Shown: positions 34,416 through 46,189, numbered from the stretch's first letter. The stretch is 64,000 bases of DNA from Streptomyces sp. AC550_RSS872 (GCF_019049285.1 NZ_JAGMUL010000114.1:94134-158133), one strand, 5' to 3'. Numbers and translations are program-made. Notes: generated by a model from the sequence alone, not told the origin.

Positions 34416-36779
34416 TCACACCTCTGCTTCCCCAGCGACCCTTTCGAGCAACGCCACCGGCAGGTGCGCGAACAACTCCGCCACGCGCGCGTGCCCGGTG
34501 AACTCCCGCTCCGGAGCGAGCACATCGGCCCACCGCCCCGGCGGCAACGGCAGCACCGTGTCGCGCCAGCCACCCGACCGGGCCAGCCGCAGCGACAGCC
34601 GTGTCACGGCCGTGACCACCTCCGCGGAGCGCGCGAAGGCCACACAGTGGGCGGCCGACGGGCCCTCGGCGGTCAAGGGCGCGTACGAGGCCGAGTCGCC
34701 GAACACCTCCGGACGCCGCCTGCGCAGCTGGAGCGCGGCCGTCGTCACCGCGCCCTTCTCGCCGGGGTCCTCGTGCGGGAACCGCGCGACCCGGCGGTTG
34801 TCCGGGTCGACGAGAGCCCGGTACTCGCCCTCCGTGCCCTGATAGACGTCCGGCACACCTGGCATCGTCAACTGGGCCAGGGCCATGCCCAGCACGTTCG
34901 CCCGGACGTGCGGCGTGAGGTGCCCCCGGAAGGCGGCCACGCGCTCGCCGGGCGCACCGCACGGCCCCGCGGCGACGAACGCCGCCACCGCCTCCTCGTA
35001 CGGCGGCTCCTGCTCCGTCCAGCTGGTGAGCAACCCGGCCTCGCGCACATGCTTCAACAGCGCCCCCTGAACGCGGTCGACGTCCGCCTCGCCCAGCCCG
35101 AACACCGTCTGCCAGGCAGCCCACGCCAACTGCGCGTCGGGGACTCCCTCGCCGTCGCGGGTCACCTCGGTCAGCACGTCCGCCCAGCGCTCCGGGCACT
35201 GCGTGAGCACGGCCAGAGCGGCCCGTACGTCGGCACTGCGCTTGGTGTCGTGCGTCGACACGACCGTCCCGGTGCCGGGCCAGTCGCGCTGCACGCGCGC
35301 GCAGTACGCGTGGAACTCGTCCGGCGAGACCGCGGGGCTCCCCGGGTTCCCGCCCACCTCGGTCGCCGACAGCAGCGGCACATGGCGGTAGAACGCCGTG
35401 TCCTCGACGGACTTGGCCCGCAGCGCCGACGCCGTCTGCGCGAACCGCGTCCGGAACTCCACGTGCTCCGGCCCGTCACCGGCCCGCCCGAGCACCAGGT
35501 CGCGCACGACGTCGACCGCGCCGGCCTCCTCGGGCACCACGAACGCGAGCCGGGCCTCGGCCGCGGCCTCCTCGGTGACCACGCGGGCCGCGTCACCGCA
35601 GGCGTACGGCCGGTAGACCTCCAGCCGGACGAGGAGTTCCTGAAGGGCGGTACGCAGCGCCCAAGGCGCCCGGTCGCGCAGCGCGGGTTCCGGGGACGTG
35701 GCGCAGAGGCGGCCGGCCACCCGCGTCAGGCGGTCGACCTCCGTGGCCAGCTCGTGCGTGAGCACCTTGTACGCCGCCCGCCGCACCGTCGCCTCCCAGT
35801 CGCCGCCCCGGTCCGTCTGCGGGGCCGCGAACCGCCGGTACTGGCCGAGGAGTTCCCCGAACCCGGCCGGGTCGGTGAAGAGGCCGTCCACGTACCGCAG
35901 GGCGTCGTAGCCGGTGGTGCCCGCGACGGGCCAGGAGGCCGGCAGATGCTCCCCGTCCGACAGGATCTTCTCCACGACCGTCCAGCGCCCGCCGGTCGCC
36001 TCGTGAAGGCGCTGAAGATATCCGCCGGGGTCGGCGAGGCCGTCGGGATGGTCGATGCGCAGCCCGTCGATCACGCCCTCGTGGAGGAGCTGGAGGATCT
36101 TGGCATGCGTGGCGTCGAACACCTCCGGGTCCTCGACCCGCACCCCGATCAGCTCCGAGATGCTGAAGAACCGCCGGTAGTTGAGCTCCGTACGGGCCAG
36201 CCGCCACCACGCCAGGCGGTACCACTGCGCGTCCAGGAGCTGCGGCAGCGGCAGTTCCTCGGTGCCCTCGCGCAACGGGAAGACATGGTCGTAGTAGCGC
36301 AGGACGTCTCCGTCCACCTCCAGGTGGGCGAACTCCTCGCCCAGTGGACTCCCCAGTACCGGCAGCAGCACCCGGCCGCCCTGCGCCTCCCAGTCGATGT
36401 CGAACCATCGCGCGTACGGCGACTCGGGGCCCTCGCGCAGTACCTCCCACAGGGCTCGGTTGTGGCGCGGTGCCATCGCCATGTGGTTCGGCACGATGTC
36501 CACCACCAGGCCCAGACCGTGTTCACGCGCGGTGCGCGCCAGCGCGCGCAGCCCCTCCTCACCGCCCAGTTCCTCGCGCACGCGCGCGTGGTCCACGACG
36601 TCATAGCCGTGCCCCGACCCCGGTACCGCCTCCAGGACCGGGGACAGATGCAGATGCGAGACGCCGAGCGAGGCCAGGTACGGCACGGCCGCCGCCGCGG
36701 CCTCGAACGGGAACGCGGGCTGCAATTGCAGCCGGTAGGTGGCGGTCGGCACCATCGGGTCAGGTCGCTCAGGTGTCAT
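34416..36779 (-). CDS. treY: Maltooligosyl trehalose synthase
   Basis: 787 residues, normal for TreY. GH13 signatures: TATYRLQL and VSHLHLSPVLEAVPGSGHGYDVVDH at the start, VVDIVPNHMAM, GLRIDHPDGLADPGGYLQRL (nucleophile Asp), TVVEKILSDGEHLP (acid/base Glu), and STHDTKRSADVRARL-like STHDTKRSADVRA. It converts the reducing-end alpha-1,4 bond of maltodextrins to alpha-1,1, feeding TreZ. A Met at 36755 is an alternative start. It is 114 bases from glgX on the same strand, so the two may be co-transcribed. Confidence 0.96.
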   Translation of the reverse strand: MTPERPDPMVPTATYRLQLQPAFPFEAAAAAVPYLASLGVSHLHLSPVLEAVPGSGHGYDVVDHARVREELGGEEGLRALARTAREHGLGLVVDIVPNHMAMAPRHNRALWEVLREGPESPYARWFDIDWEAQGGRVLLPVLGSPLGEEFAHLEVDGDVLRYYDHVFPLREGTEELPLPQLLDAQWYRLAWWRLARTELNYRRFFSISELIGVRVEDPEVFDATHAKILQLLHEGVIDGLRIDHPDGLADPGGYLQRLHEATGGRWTVVEKILSDGEHLPASWPVAGTTGYDALRYVDGLFTDPAGFGELLGQYRRFAAPQTDRGGDWEATVRRAAYKVLTHELATEVDRLTRVAGRLCATSPEPALRDRAPWALRTALQELLVRLEVYRPYACGDAARVVTEEAAAEARLAFVVPEEAGAVDVVRDLVLGRAGDGPEHVEFRTRFAQTASALRAKSVEDTAFYRHVPLLSATEVGGNPGSPAVSPDEFHAYCARVQRDWPGTGTVVSTHDTKRSADVRAALAVLTQCPERWADVLTEVTRDGEGVPDAQLAWAAWQTVFGLGEADVDRVQGALLKHVREAGLLTSWTEQEPPYEEAVAAFVAAGPCGAPGERVAAFRGHLTPHVRANVLGMALAQLTMPGVPDVYQGTEGEYRALVDPDNRRVARFPHEDPGEKGAVTTAALQLRRRRPEVFGDSASYAPLTAEGPSAAHCVAFARSAEVVTAVTRLSLRLARSGGWRDTVLPLPPGRWADVLAPEREFTGHARVAELFAHLPVALLERVAGEAEV

Positions 36780-36893
36780 GGAGACCTACGTACCCGCCCT
36801 GCCGCCCTTCGTGTCATCGTCCCCTCCAGGTGGGCCCACGCGCGAACCCGGCTCTCGGCCCGGCTCACCCGGCTCTCGGCAGGGTGAGCCGGC

Positions 36894-39023
<2,130 letters not shown>

Positions 39024-39203
39024 GGACACGACTCTTTCAGCTGGAGCGCGCCGTCGGGGGCGCCTTGACGTCGAGTCTCCCCGAAAGTGATGGAACCACC
39101 TATGACTTACGTCCCTCTTACCGGTCGACCAGTGCATACGCGGTATGCCGAACCAGTGGGGCAAACACGTACTCCCGGGGATTTGGGGGAGTAGGGGGAA
39201 GAT

Positions 39204-40016
39204 GTGCGCGAGATAGTGCACCGCCATCTGGGCAAGGTGGTGGCCGGTGCGGCCATCGCGGTGGCCGGAACCGCCGTGATGATCGGAATCACCCTGCCGG
39301 GCACGGCGGGGGCTGACACAACGGGGGGGACCGACAGCGGGGGCCAGTCCACCCAGCAGTCGGCTCAGGGGCAGAACGGCGCCGCCGCCGTACAGCCCGG
39401 TGTGGTCGAAGAAGCGCCGGCCGAGGGCGATCGTGGCAAGGGCAACGATCCCCTGACCGACGACGAGATCGCGCGGGTGGAGAAGCTCGCGGTGAACCGG
39501 CAGCTGATCGACCGCAGCGAGAACGTCAGGGGCGCGCGTGGCCCGCAGCGCATCGACGTCCAGCTGGCCGAGCCGGACGCCGACGAGGTCGACGACGCGA
39601 GCGCGCCCCGGCGCGCCGACGTGACGGTCTACGACTACCAGGACGACACCCTCGTCACCAGGACCGTCAACCTCGACACGGGCAAGGTCGAGCGGACCGC
39701 CACCCAGCGCGGCGTCCAGCCGCCGCTGAGCCTCGCCGAGCAGACCGAGGCCGCCAAGCTGCTGATCGCCGACCCGCTGGGCGCCGGTCTGAAGGCGGAC
39801 TACAAGGACGCCACCGGCAAGGAGCTCACCTCCCCGGAGCAGCTCCAGCTGAGCAGCATGGTGTACCGGGCCGCTCCGGGCGGGTCGGCGTCGGTCGAGA
39901 AGTGCGGCGAACACCGCTGCACCCGGCTGTTCCCGAAGGTCAAGAACGGGTCGTGGATCGACACCCGGGCGTTCGTCATCGACCTGAGCGCCCGCAAGGT
40001 GATCCGCCTCGGCTGA
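39204..40016 (+). CDS. Secreted small partner of copper amine oxidase (tyramine oxidase subunit B-like)
   Basis: 270 residues from a GTG with GGGGGA upstream. A signal peptide (VVAGAAIAVAGTAVMIGITL, cleaved near AGA) is followed by a low-complexity Gln/Gly region and then an alpha-beta domain with DDTLVTRTVNLDTGKVERT and LIADPLGAGLKADY. It resembles the N-terminal non-catalytic domains of copper amine oxidases and the small proteins encoded next to Streptomyces amine oxidases. The next gene encodes the catalytic domain, 57 bases away, so the two probably form one extracellular enzyme. Confidence 0.7.
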   Translation: MREIVHRHLGKVVAGAAIAVAGTAVMIGITLPGTAGADTTGGTDSGGQSTQQSAQGQNGAAAVQPGVVEEAPAEGDRGKGNDPLTDDEIARVEKLAVNRQLIDRSENVRGARGPQRIDVQLAEPDADEVDDASAPRRADVTVYDYQDDTLVTRTVNLDTGKVERTATQRGVQPPLSLAEQTEAAKLLIADPLGAGLKADYKDATGKELTSPEQLQLSSMVYRAAPGGSASVEKCGEHRCTRLFPKVKNGSWIDTRAFVIDLSARKVIRLG

Positions 40017-40073
40017 GGCGACCGTCCGTTCACTTTTCCAACTCTGTACCTCCTGTAAGGGAGTCACCTCTTC

Positions 40074-41402
40074 ATGCGCGTCAACAGAATCAGCCGTGCC
40101 CGCAGGCGGGCGGCCCTCGGTCTGTCCCTGGCCGCGCTGGCCGCCGGCGCGACGACCGGAGCGGGACCGGCCGCCGCCCAGCCCAAGGCCGCCGCCGCTC
40201 CGGCCCCCAATTGCAGCGCGGCCTACCGCATCGAGCAGAAGCTCTCCACCGGAACCACCTGGCGGATGTGCTGGCGCTTCAACAGCACGTCCGGTGTCGT
40301 CCTGGAGGACATCTCCTACCAGCCGCCCGGCGAGGCCAAGCCGATCAAGGTCCTCAACAGCGCCAAGCTGGCCCAGATCCATGTGCCGTACGACGACGGC
40401 GGCTCCGAGTTCAACGACGTGACGGACTACAACTTCGGCAACGGTCTGCTGAACATGAAGCCCGCGGAATGCCCGGGCGGCACCATCAAGACCGTCAAGG
40501 TCCGCGAGCCCATGTACTCCAACTCCCAGGACGTCAAGGGTCTGTGCGCCACGACCCGGTCCCGCGGCCACGCCTACCACTTGCAGACCGAGCCGCCGAA
40601 CGGGAACATCGGCAAGACCTACCAGGCCCAGGGCAAGGACCTGCTGCTCTACACCGTCAACAAGGTGAGCTGGTACGAGTACATCACCGAGTGGCGGTTC
40701 CAGGACGACGGCACCATGACCATGAACGTCGGCGCGACCGGCAGCCTCGCGCCGGAGGACTACGACGCCGGTGACGGGCGCGGCTGGCCCATCGGCAAGG
40801 GCGCCAAGGACTACGCGGACAGCCACAGCCACAACGTCTTCTGGCGGCTCGACTTCGGCCTCGACGGCTCCTCCAAGACCCGAGTGGAGCAGTACGACTC
40901 GAAGGTCACCCCGGCCGCGGGCGACCGGGGTCCGACCAACAAGACGACGCTCACGAAGGTCACCAAGGAACTCGCCGGCGACGCCAAGAACATGCGCTGG
41001 TGGCGGGTGGTCAGCGCGACCGGCAAGAACAAGGACGGGCACGCGCGCTCGTACGAGCTCGTCCCGGGCGCCCAGACCAAGTATCCGGGCCGCCCCTTCA
41101 CCAACCACGACGTGTACTTCACCGAGTACAACAAGTGCGAGCAGTACGCGAGTGGCAACCTGGGCGCCTGCGGTGCCGGACACCCCAAGGACGTCGACAA
41201 GTGGGTCAACGGGCAGTCCCTCACTCACCCCGTGGTCTGGATGAACGTGGGCTTCCACCACATCGTGCGCGACGAGGACCAGCAGCCGATGCCGGTCCAC
41301 TGGCAGGGCTTCTCGATCGCCCCGCGTGACGTGACCGCTATGAATCCGCTCACTCCGGCGGACCTCAAGGGCATCAACGGGCACGTCGGCCGGGACAGTT
41401 GA
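40074..41402 (+). CDS. Secreted copper amine oxidase catalytic domain with altered cofactor motif
   Basis: 442 residues; a signal peptide ends at AAA near residue 36-40. The copper ligands look intact: His251-x-His253 (DSHSHNVFWRLDFGLDG) and His396 (WMNVGFHHIVRDED), with the conserved C-terminal MPVHWQGFSIAPRD. The topaquinone precursor should sit in T-x-x-N-Y-D/E-Y; here the segment around Tyr201 reads KVSWYEYITEW, so the Tyr and Glu are kept but the Asn is Trp. A candidate catalytic Asp lies about 95 residues upstream (VPYDDGG). It oxidises primary amines to aldehydes if the cofactor forms. Confidence 0.8.
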   Translation: MRVNRISRARRRAALGLSLAALAAGATTGAGPAAAQPKAAAAPAPNCSAAYRIEQKLSTGTTWRMCWRFNSTSGVVLEDISYQPPGEAKPIKVLNSAKLAQIHVPYDDGGSEFNDVTDYNFGNGLLNMKPAECPGGTIKTVKVREPMYSNSQDVKGLCATTRSRGHAYHLQTEPPNGNIGKTYQAQGKDLLLYTVNKVSWYEYITEWRFQDDGTMTMNVGATGSLAPEDYDAGDGRGWPIGKGAKDYADSHSHNVFWRLDFGLDGSSKTRVEQYDSKVTPAAGDRGPTNKTTLTKVTKELAGDAKNMRWWRVVSATGKNKDGHARSYELVPGAQTKYPGRPFTNHDVYFTEYNKCEQYASGNLGACGAGHPKDVDKWVNGQSLTHPVVWMNVGFHHIVRDEDQQPMPVHWQGFSIAPRDVTAMNPLTPADLKGINGHVGRDS

Positions 41403-41504
41403 GAAACGACCCTGTCCATCCGGCTGCACCGCCCGCCGCTCCCGGAGTACCCTTCCTTGATCGTTGGGACGGGGATGCTCGGGGGAGCGGAAGGCGGTGC
41501 GCGG

Positions 41505-42743
41505 GTGGGCTCGGGAGGGCTGGAGTTGCCCCCTGGTGACGAGGGTCACGAGGGGAACTCCGCAGACGTCCCGCCCGGCACGGTGTCCCTGGCCCGGCCG
41601 ATGGAGACCAGCTCCATCGGGCCGGAGCTGGACTGGGACACCGAGGCCTGGCTCGAGGTGCGCACCCGCGCCCAGCGAGCCGGCCGGGCCTACATCTGGC
41701 TGAACCTCGTCGAACAGCGGCTGCGCGCGGTCGTGGCCGCTGTCGTGCGCCCCATCTACGAACCCGTCCACGGCGACGACTGGGTGGTGGCCGCGGCCGG
41801 ACCGGCCGGCCAGGAGTGGGTGCAGCGCGCGGTCGCCGTGCGCGAAGTCAGCCGCCGCAAGGGCTACTTGCTGGACCCGGCCGACGACAACGTCCTCAGT
41901 TTCCTCACGCTGCCGCAGCTGCGCGAGCTGATGGTGCAGCACTGGCCGTGTTTCGAGCCGTACGTCGACGACCGCCGGGACGTCGAACTCGCCCTGGACG
42001 AGCTCGAAGTGACCCGGAACGTCGTCTCCCGCAACCGCGCCCTGTCCGAGGCGGTCCTCAACCAGGCCGAACGGGCCTCGGCGCGTCTGCTGGAGGTCCT
42101 CGGCACGGGCGGCGACGTGCCGTCTGCGCGCCGGCTGCCCATCGACGCCGTCGAGGACCTGGTCGGCGACCGGTACGCCGACGTGGTCGCCGTGCACTCC
42201 GACCGGGTACGGCTGCTGCGCCAGTTCCCGGCCGAGGACATCTTCGGCGGCGCGCGCAGGCTCGACGCCATCGGTATCGGGCTCAACCTGCTCGTGCAGA
42301 ACTTCTCCGGCCGCCGTCTGGTGCGGCTCGCCGAGTCCGGCTGCCGGGTGCGGCTGCTGTTCCTGAACCCGGCCTCCAGCGCGGTCAAGCGGCGCGAACG
42401 CGAACTCGGCATCAAGCGCGGCGAGCTGAGCCGCGCCGTCGAGATGAACATCCTCCACATGCGCCGGGTCCGGTCCCGGCTGCGGGACCCGGGCGCGTTC
42501 GAGATCCAGGTCTTCGACGAGACGCCCCGCTTCACCGCCTACCTCGTGGACGGCGACGGCTCCGACGGCATCGCGGTCGTGCAGACCTATCTGCGCCGGA
42601 TGCGCGGGCTGGAGGCGCCGGTCCTGGTGCTGCGCAACGGCAGCCGGGTGGTCAAGTCGGACGAGATGGACGAAGGCGGTCTTTTCCCTACGTACCGCGA
42701 GGAGTTCGAGCTCATGTGGGCGGATTCGCGGCCGGTGTCCTGA
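41505..42743 (+). CDS. SAV2148-family HEPN-domain protein
   Basis: 412 residues from the GTG at 41505 (GGAAGG upstream; TTG 41457 and ATG 41475 are alternatives). The sequence is the strongly conserved Streptomyces SAV2148 family: an N-terminal HEPN-like helical region (RAYIWLNLVEQRLRAVVAAVVRPIYE, REVSRRKGYLLDPADDNVLSFLTLPQLRELM) and a C-terminal alpha-beta domain (RYADVVAVHSDRVRLLRQF, GCRVRLLFLNPASSAVKRRERELG). HEPN proteins often act as RNases or their inhibitors in stress and defence. Function unproven here. No toxin-antitoxin partner is evident. Confidence 0.85.
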   Translation: MGSGGLELPPGDEGHEGNSADVPPGTVSLARPMETSSIGPELDWDTEAWLEVRTRAQRAGRAYIWLNLVEQRLRAVVAAVVRPIYEPVHGDDWVVAAAGPAGQEWVQRAVAVREVSRRKGYLLDPADDNVLSFLTLPQLRELMVQHWPCFEPYVDDRRDVELALDELEVTRNVVSRNRALSEAVLNQAERASARLLEVLGTGGDVPSARRLPIDAVEDLVGDRYADVVAVHSDRVRLLRQFPAEDIFGGARRLDAIGIGLNLLVQNFSGRRLVRLAESGCRVRLLFLNPASSAVKRRERELGIKRGELSRAVEMNILHMRRVRSRLRDPGAFEIQVFDETPRFTAYLVDGDGSDGIAVVQTYLRRMRGLEAPVLVLRNGSRVVKSDEMDEGGLFPTYREEFELMWADSRPVS

Positions 42744-42856
42744 ACCGTCCCGCACCCGTTCCGCCGCACAAACGGAACGCGGTCCTCTGATTGTCAGTGG
42801 CCCATGGGAAGGTGGAGACCACTGGGGGAACGCACCACCAAGAAGGGGGACCGCCC

Positions 42857-43594
42857 ATGGGCTGGCACCGTGAGCTGCTGATCGGCTTCGACCTGGAGAC
42901 GACCGGGACCGATCCGCGCGAGGCGCGCATCGTCACCGCCGCCGTGATCGAGGTCAGGGGCGGGCAGCCCATAGGACGCAAGGAGTGGCTGGCCGATCCG
43001 GGCGTGGAGATCCCGGCGGACGCGGTCGCGGTCCACGGCATCAGCAACGAGCGCGCGGCCGCCGAGGGCCGCCCCGCCGACCAGGTGGCGGACGCCGTCG
43101 CGGACGTCCTCGTGACCTACTGGAAGACGGGCGTGCCGGTCGTCGCCTACAACGCGGCCTTCGACCTGAGCCTGCTCTCCGCCGAACTGCGGCGGTACGG
43201 ACTGCCGTCCCTGCGCGACCGGCTGGGCGGCCTGGACCCCGCCCCGGTCATCGACCCGTACACCATCGACCGCTGGGCCGACCGCTACCGCCGTGGCAAG
43301 CGCAACCTCGAAGCGGTCTGCCGGGAGTACGGCATCGCCCTCGACGCCGCCCACGACGCCTGCGCCGACGCCCTCGCCGCGGCCCGGCTGGCCTGTGCGA
43401 TAGGCGACCGCCACCCCAAGATCGCGGCCCTCGGCCCGGCGGAGCTGCACCTTCGCCAGATCGAGTGGTACGCCGAGTGGGCGGCGGACTTCCAGAACTT
43501 CCTGCGCCGCAAGGGCGACACGACCGCGGTGGTCGACGGCACGTGGCCGCTGAGGGAGCCGGCGGAAGAGACGGTGGCGGGCGAGTCGGTCTGA
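42857..43594 (+). CDS. DEDDh 3'-5' exonuclease (DNA polymerase III epsilon-like)
   Basis: 245 residues from the ATG at 42857. The four acidic residues and His of the DEDDh site are visible in FDLETTG (Asp, Glu), YNAAFDLSLL (Asp) and AAHDACADA (His, Asp). The domain spans residues 6-190, then a helical tail. It degrades DNA or RNA ends in repair or proofreading. It is the stand-alone form common in Streptomyces and not part of a polymerase. Confidence 0.9.
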   Translation: MGWHRELLIGFDLETTGTDPREARIVTAAVIEVRGGQPIGRKEWLADPGVEIPADAVAVHGISNERAAAEGRPADQVADAVADVLVTYWKTGVPVVAYNAAFDLSLLSAELRRYGLPSLRDRLGGLDPAPVIDPYTIDRWADRYRRGKRNLEAVCREYGIALDAAHDACADALAAARLACAIGDRHPKIAALGPAELHLRQIEWYAEWAADFQNFLRRKGDTTAVVDGTWPLREPAEETVAGESV

Positions 43595-43635
43595 GGAGCG
43601 ACAGGCCGGCAGGTCCAGGCCTTTCCGTCGGTCCG

Positions 43636-44157
43636 TCACACCGACGCCGGTGTCGCGATGCGCTCGATACGGGGCTTGGCCAGCCGCTCGTAGTCGGCAC
43701 CCGAGATGAGCAGCGAGCGGTCGAGCCGGGCGGCGTTGAAGTACAGCTTCGGCTGGGCCACGACATCCGGGTCGGCGACCAGTTCGAGGTCGGGGTCGAA
43801 GCTGAACGGCAGGACGGTGCCGGGGACGGCGCGGGCCAGCCTCTCGGCGGTCTCCGCGTCGCTGAAGCCGACGTAGCGGGCGGCGAACAGCGCCCGGACG
43901 GCGTCCAGGTCCACTCGCCGGTCCCCGGGGACGACCGCGAGGACGTGACGTGTCGTGCGTCGGTCCACCTTGACCCGCAGCACGATGCACTTCGCGGCCT
44001 CGGAGGCCGGGTGCCCGCGCAGTGCGCAGACGGCCTCGGTGGAGCCTTCGGGCTCGTGGTCGATGAGACGGTGGTCGACGCAGGAGGAGTCGAGCAGGGA
44101 GATCAGGAGTTCGTAAGTGTCGTGGTGGGTGGTGCCGTCGTCGGGCTGGTCGGGCAT
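43636..44157 (-). CDS. YbaK/EbsC-family aminoacyl-tRNA deacylase
   Basis: 173 residues. The single YbaK/ProRS-associated domain shows STEAVCALRGHPASEAAKCIVLRVK, with the conserved Lys, and later GTVLPFSFDPDLELVADPDV. Such proteins hydrolyse mischarged tRNAs, such as Cys-tRNA(Pro), in trans. Its start lies 55 bases inside the end of the EamA exporter gene on the same strand, so the two are in one operon and in overlapping frames. Confidence 0.87.
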   Translation of the reverse strand: MPDQPDDGTTHHDTYELLISLLDSSCVDHRLIDHEPEGSTEAVCALRGHPASEAAKCIVLRVKVDRRTTRHVLAVVPGDRRVDLDAVRALFAARYVGFSDAETAERLARAVPGTVLPFSFDPDLELVADPDVVAQPKLYFNAARLDRSLLISGADYERLAKPRIERIATPASV

Positions 44158-45146
44158 GCGGAGTCCTTGTCGAGGGGGTGGGGCGAGGTGCGGGACGAGG
44201 TGTGCGGTGAGAGGGACGGCGAGGGTGGTCGGGGGTCGGGCGCGGCGCGGTGCGCGCGTTCCACGGCCTGTCCCCAGTACGTGCCGGCGACCATCAGAGC
44301 CGCCCCGAGGCCGGTCAGCGGGGTGAGGTGGTCACCGCCGAGGGCCACACCGACCGCGACGGCCCACACCGGCTCGGTACCCAGCAGCAGACTGGCCCGG
44401 CTGGCGGAGGTGCGCTGCACCGCCCAGGTCTGGGCCAGGAAGGCAAACACACTGCAAAACAGGGCGAGATAGACCAATTGCGCCCAGGTCGCCGGGTCCG
44501 TGCGGACCAGCGTCGGCAGGTCGAGGGCGGCGACCGGCAGGAACAGGGCCGTGCCGACGAGGGTCTGCACCGTGGTCAGTTGGAGCGGGCGGATCGCCCG
44601 GCCGGTGGTGAAGCGGCCGACCAGTGCGACATGCCCGGCCCGGACCACCGCGGCGCCGAGCATCAGCAGATCGCCGAGGCGCGGCGCGTGGAAGCCGTTG
44701 CCGGACATCAGCAGTGCGACGGCCAGGACGCACACGCCCGTCGCGGCGAAGAACGAAGCGGGCAGCGAGCCGCGGCGTCCGCCGCGGTCGAGGAGCGGGG
44801 TGAGGACGATGGTCAGGCTGATGATGAGACCGGCGTTGGCAGCGCTGGTGTGGGCGACGCCGTACGTCTCCACGACCAGGACCGCCGCCTGGGTCAGCCC
44901 CAGGGGCACACCGGCCCGCAGCTCGTCACGCGTCCACCGGCGAGCGCCGCCCCGCCGGGAGGCGACCAGACCGAGACAGGCGAGCGCGGAGAGGGCGTAG
45001 CGGGCGAACAGCACCAGCAGGACGGGCAGCGCGGCCGTCGCCGTCTGGGCGGACAGATAGCTGGATCCCCAGACGAGCGCTACAAGGAGGAGTGCCGCAT
45101 CGGTACGGCGGATATCGGACACCCGCCTACGGTGCACCGGAAACAT
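44103..45146 (-). CDS. EamA-family (DMT) drug/metabolite exporter
   Basis: 347 residues from the ATG at 45146 (GTG at 45122 possible). A longer start at 45191 would place the operator inside the gene and is unlikely. Ten hydrophobic segments in two EamA repeats (DAALLLVALVWGSSYLSAQ, ARYALSALACLGLV, LLGTEPVWAVAVGVALGG). The C-terminal tail is Pro/Ser/Thr-rich and is read in a frame overlapping the YbaK gene. Exports a small metabolite, probably under control of the divergent LysR regulator. Confidence 0.85.
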   Translation of the reverse strand: MFPVHRRRVSDIRRTDAALLLVALVWGSSYLSAQTATAALPVLLVLFARYALSALACLGLVASRRGGARRWTRDELRAGVPLGLTQAAVLVVETYGVAHTSAANAGLIISLTIVLTPLLDRGGRRGSLPASFFAATGVCVLAVALLMSGNGFHAPRLGDLLMLGAAVVRAGHVALVGRFTTGRAIRPLQLTTVQTLVGTALFLPVAALDLPTLVRTDPATWAQLVYLALFCSVFAFLAQTWAVQRTSASRASLLLGTEPVWAVAVGVALGGDHLTPLTGLGAALMVAGTYWGQAVERAHRAAPDPRPPSPSLSPHTSSRTSPHPLDKDSACPTSPTTAPPTTTLTNS

Positions 45147-45168
45147 CCATGAAGCCCAGTACCACTTT

Positions 45169-45185
45169 CTAAAACGATCATTTAG
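45169..45185. promoter_or_regulatory. Putative LysR operator CTAAA-N7-TTTAG
   Basis: CTAAAACGATCATTTAG in the short gap between the divergent EamA and LysR genes. Arms of five bases, an AT-rich centre with GATC, and a strong contrast with the GC-rich surroundings. It probably overlaps both promoters. Confidence 0.5.
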
Positions 45186-45214
45186 CGGCACTACATCGTC
45201 CCTACACTGAGGCC

Positions 45215-46120
45215 ATGGACGAACGACAGCTGCGGATCCTGCGGGAGCTCGGCGAACTGGGCAGTGTCACGGCGGTCGCCGAGGCGCTGCTGGTGACGCC
45301 GTCGGCGATCTCCCAGCAGCTACGGCTGCTCCAGCGGGCGATCCCGGTGCCGCTCACCGAGCGGCAGGGCCGTCGGCTGGTGCTCACCGACGCCGGACAG
45401 GCGCTGGCCGGGGCGGCCGTGGAGGTGGAGACGGCGCTCGCGCGGGCGCGGCACACCGTCGAGGAGTTCCTCGGGCGGCCGGACGCGGAGGTGTCGGTGG
45501 CGGCGTTCCACAGCGCGGGCTCCGCGTTCTTCCCGCTGCTGCTCCGCGCGCTCGCCGGGCCGGGTCGGCCGGTGCCGAGGCTCGCCGACGAGGACGTGCC
45601 GCAGGAGGACTTCCCGCGCCTCACCAGGGAGTACGACGTCGTTCTCGCCCACCGCCTGGATCACGCCCCGCCCTGGCCGGACACGGTGGCCACGGCGACG
45701 CTGCTGCGCGAGCCGCTCGACGTGGCCCTGCCCGCGGACCATCCGCTGGCCGGCAGGCGCCGCGTCACCCCGCGTGACGTCGCCGACGAACCATGGATCA
45801 CCGTGCACGACGGCTTCCCGGTGCTCGCCGTCATCGAAGCCATCGCCGCCGCGGCCGGTCGCCGCCCTCACCTCGCCCACCGCATCAACGAGTTCGCGGT
45901 GGTGGCCGAGGCAGTGGCGGCCGGGGGCGGTATCGCCCTGATCCCGCGCTGGACGATGCGCCCGCATCCGGAGCTGGTCCTCAAGCCACTGAGCGGAGTC
46001 CAGGCCAGGCGCCACATCGACGCGCTCTACCGTCCCGAACGCACGGCCCGTACTGCGGTCCGCACCGTCCTCACCGAGCTGCGTCACGCCGCGCGCACCA
46101 TCCGGAACGCAGGGCCTTGA
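45215..46120 (+). CDS. LysR-family transcriptional regulator
   Basis: 301 residues. HTH at the N-terminus (LRILRELGELGSVTAVAEALLVTPSAISQQLRLLQRA), then an effector-binding domain from about residue 90 (EVSVAAFHSAGSAFFPLLLR, VALPADHPLAGRRRVTPRDVADEPWI, GIALIPRWTM). It is divergent from the EamA exporter, a very common arrangement in which the regulator activates the exporter in response to the exported compound. Confidence 0.9.
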   Translation: MDERQLRILRELGELGSVTAVAEALLVTPSAISQQLRLLQRAIPVPLTERQGRRLVLTDAGQALAGAAVEVETALARARHTVEEFLGRPDAEVSVAAFHSAGSAFFPLLLRALAGPGRPVPRLADEDVPQEDFPRLTREYDVVLAHRLDHAPPWPDTVATATLLREPLDVALPADHPLAGRRRVTPRDVADEPWITVHDGFPVLAVIEAIAAAAGRRPHLAHRINEFAVVAEAVAAGGGIALIPRWTMRPHPELVLKPLSGVQARRHIDALYRPERTARTAVRTVLTELRHAARTIRNAGP

Positions 46121-46189
46121 GGACCGCGCGAGGAGACGGCCGCTTTCCGCCGTAGGCTGAGTCCCGCACATGAGGGACAGGAGACCGAG

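Noticed and set aside
33855..36887. 1010-codon plus-strand open frame
   Set aside because: Antisense of treY with no recognisable domain; treY on the other strand is full length with intact catalytic motifs.
41505..43594. HEPN protein plus exonuclease as a toxin-antitoxin or defence pair
   Set aside because: SAV2148 proteins are conserved across the genus, the gap is over 100 bases, and there is no small antitoxin-like gene.
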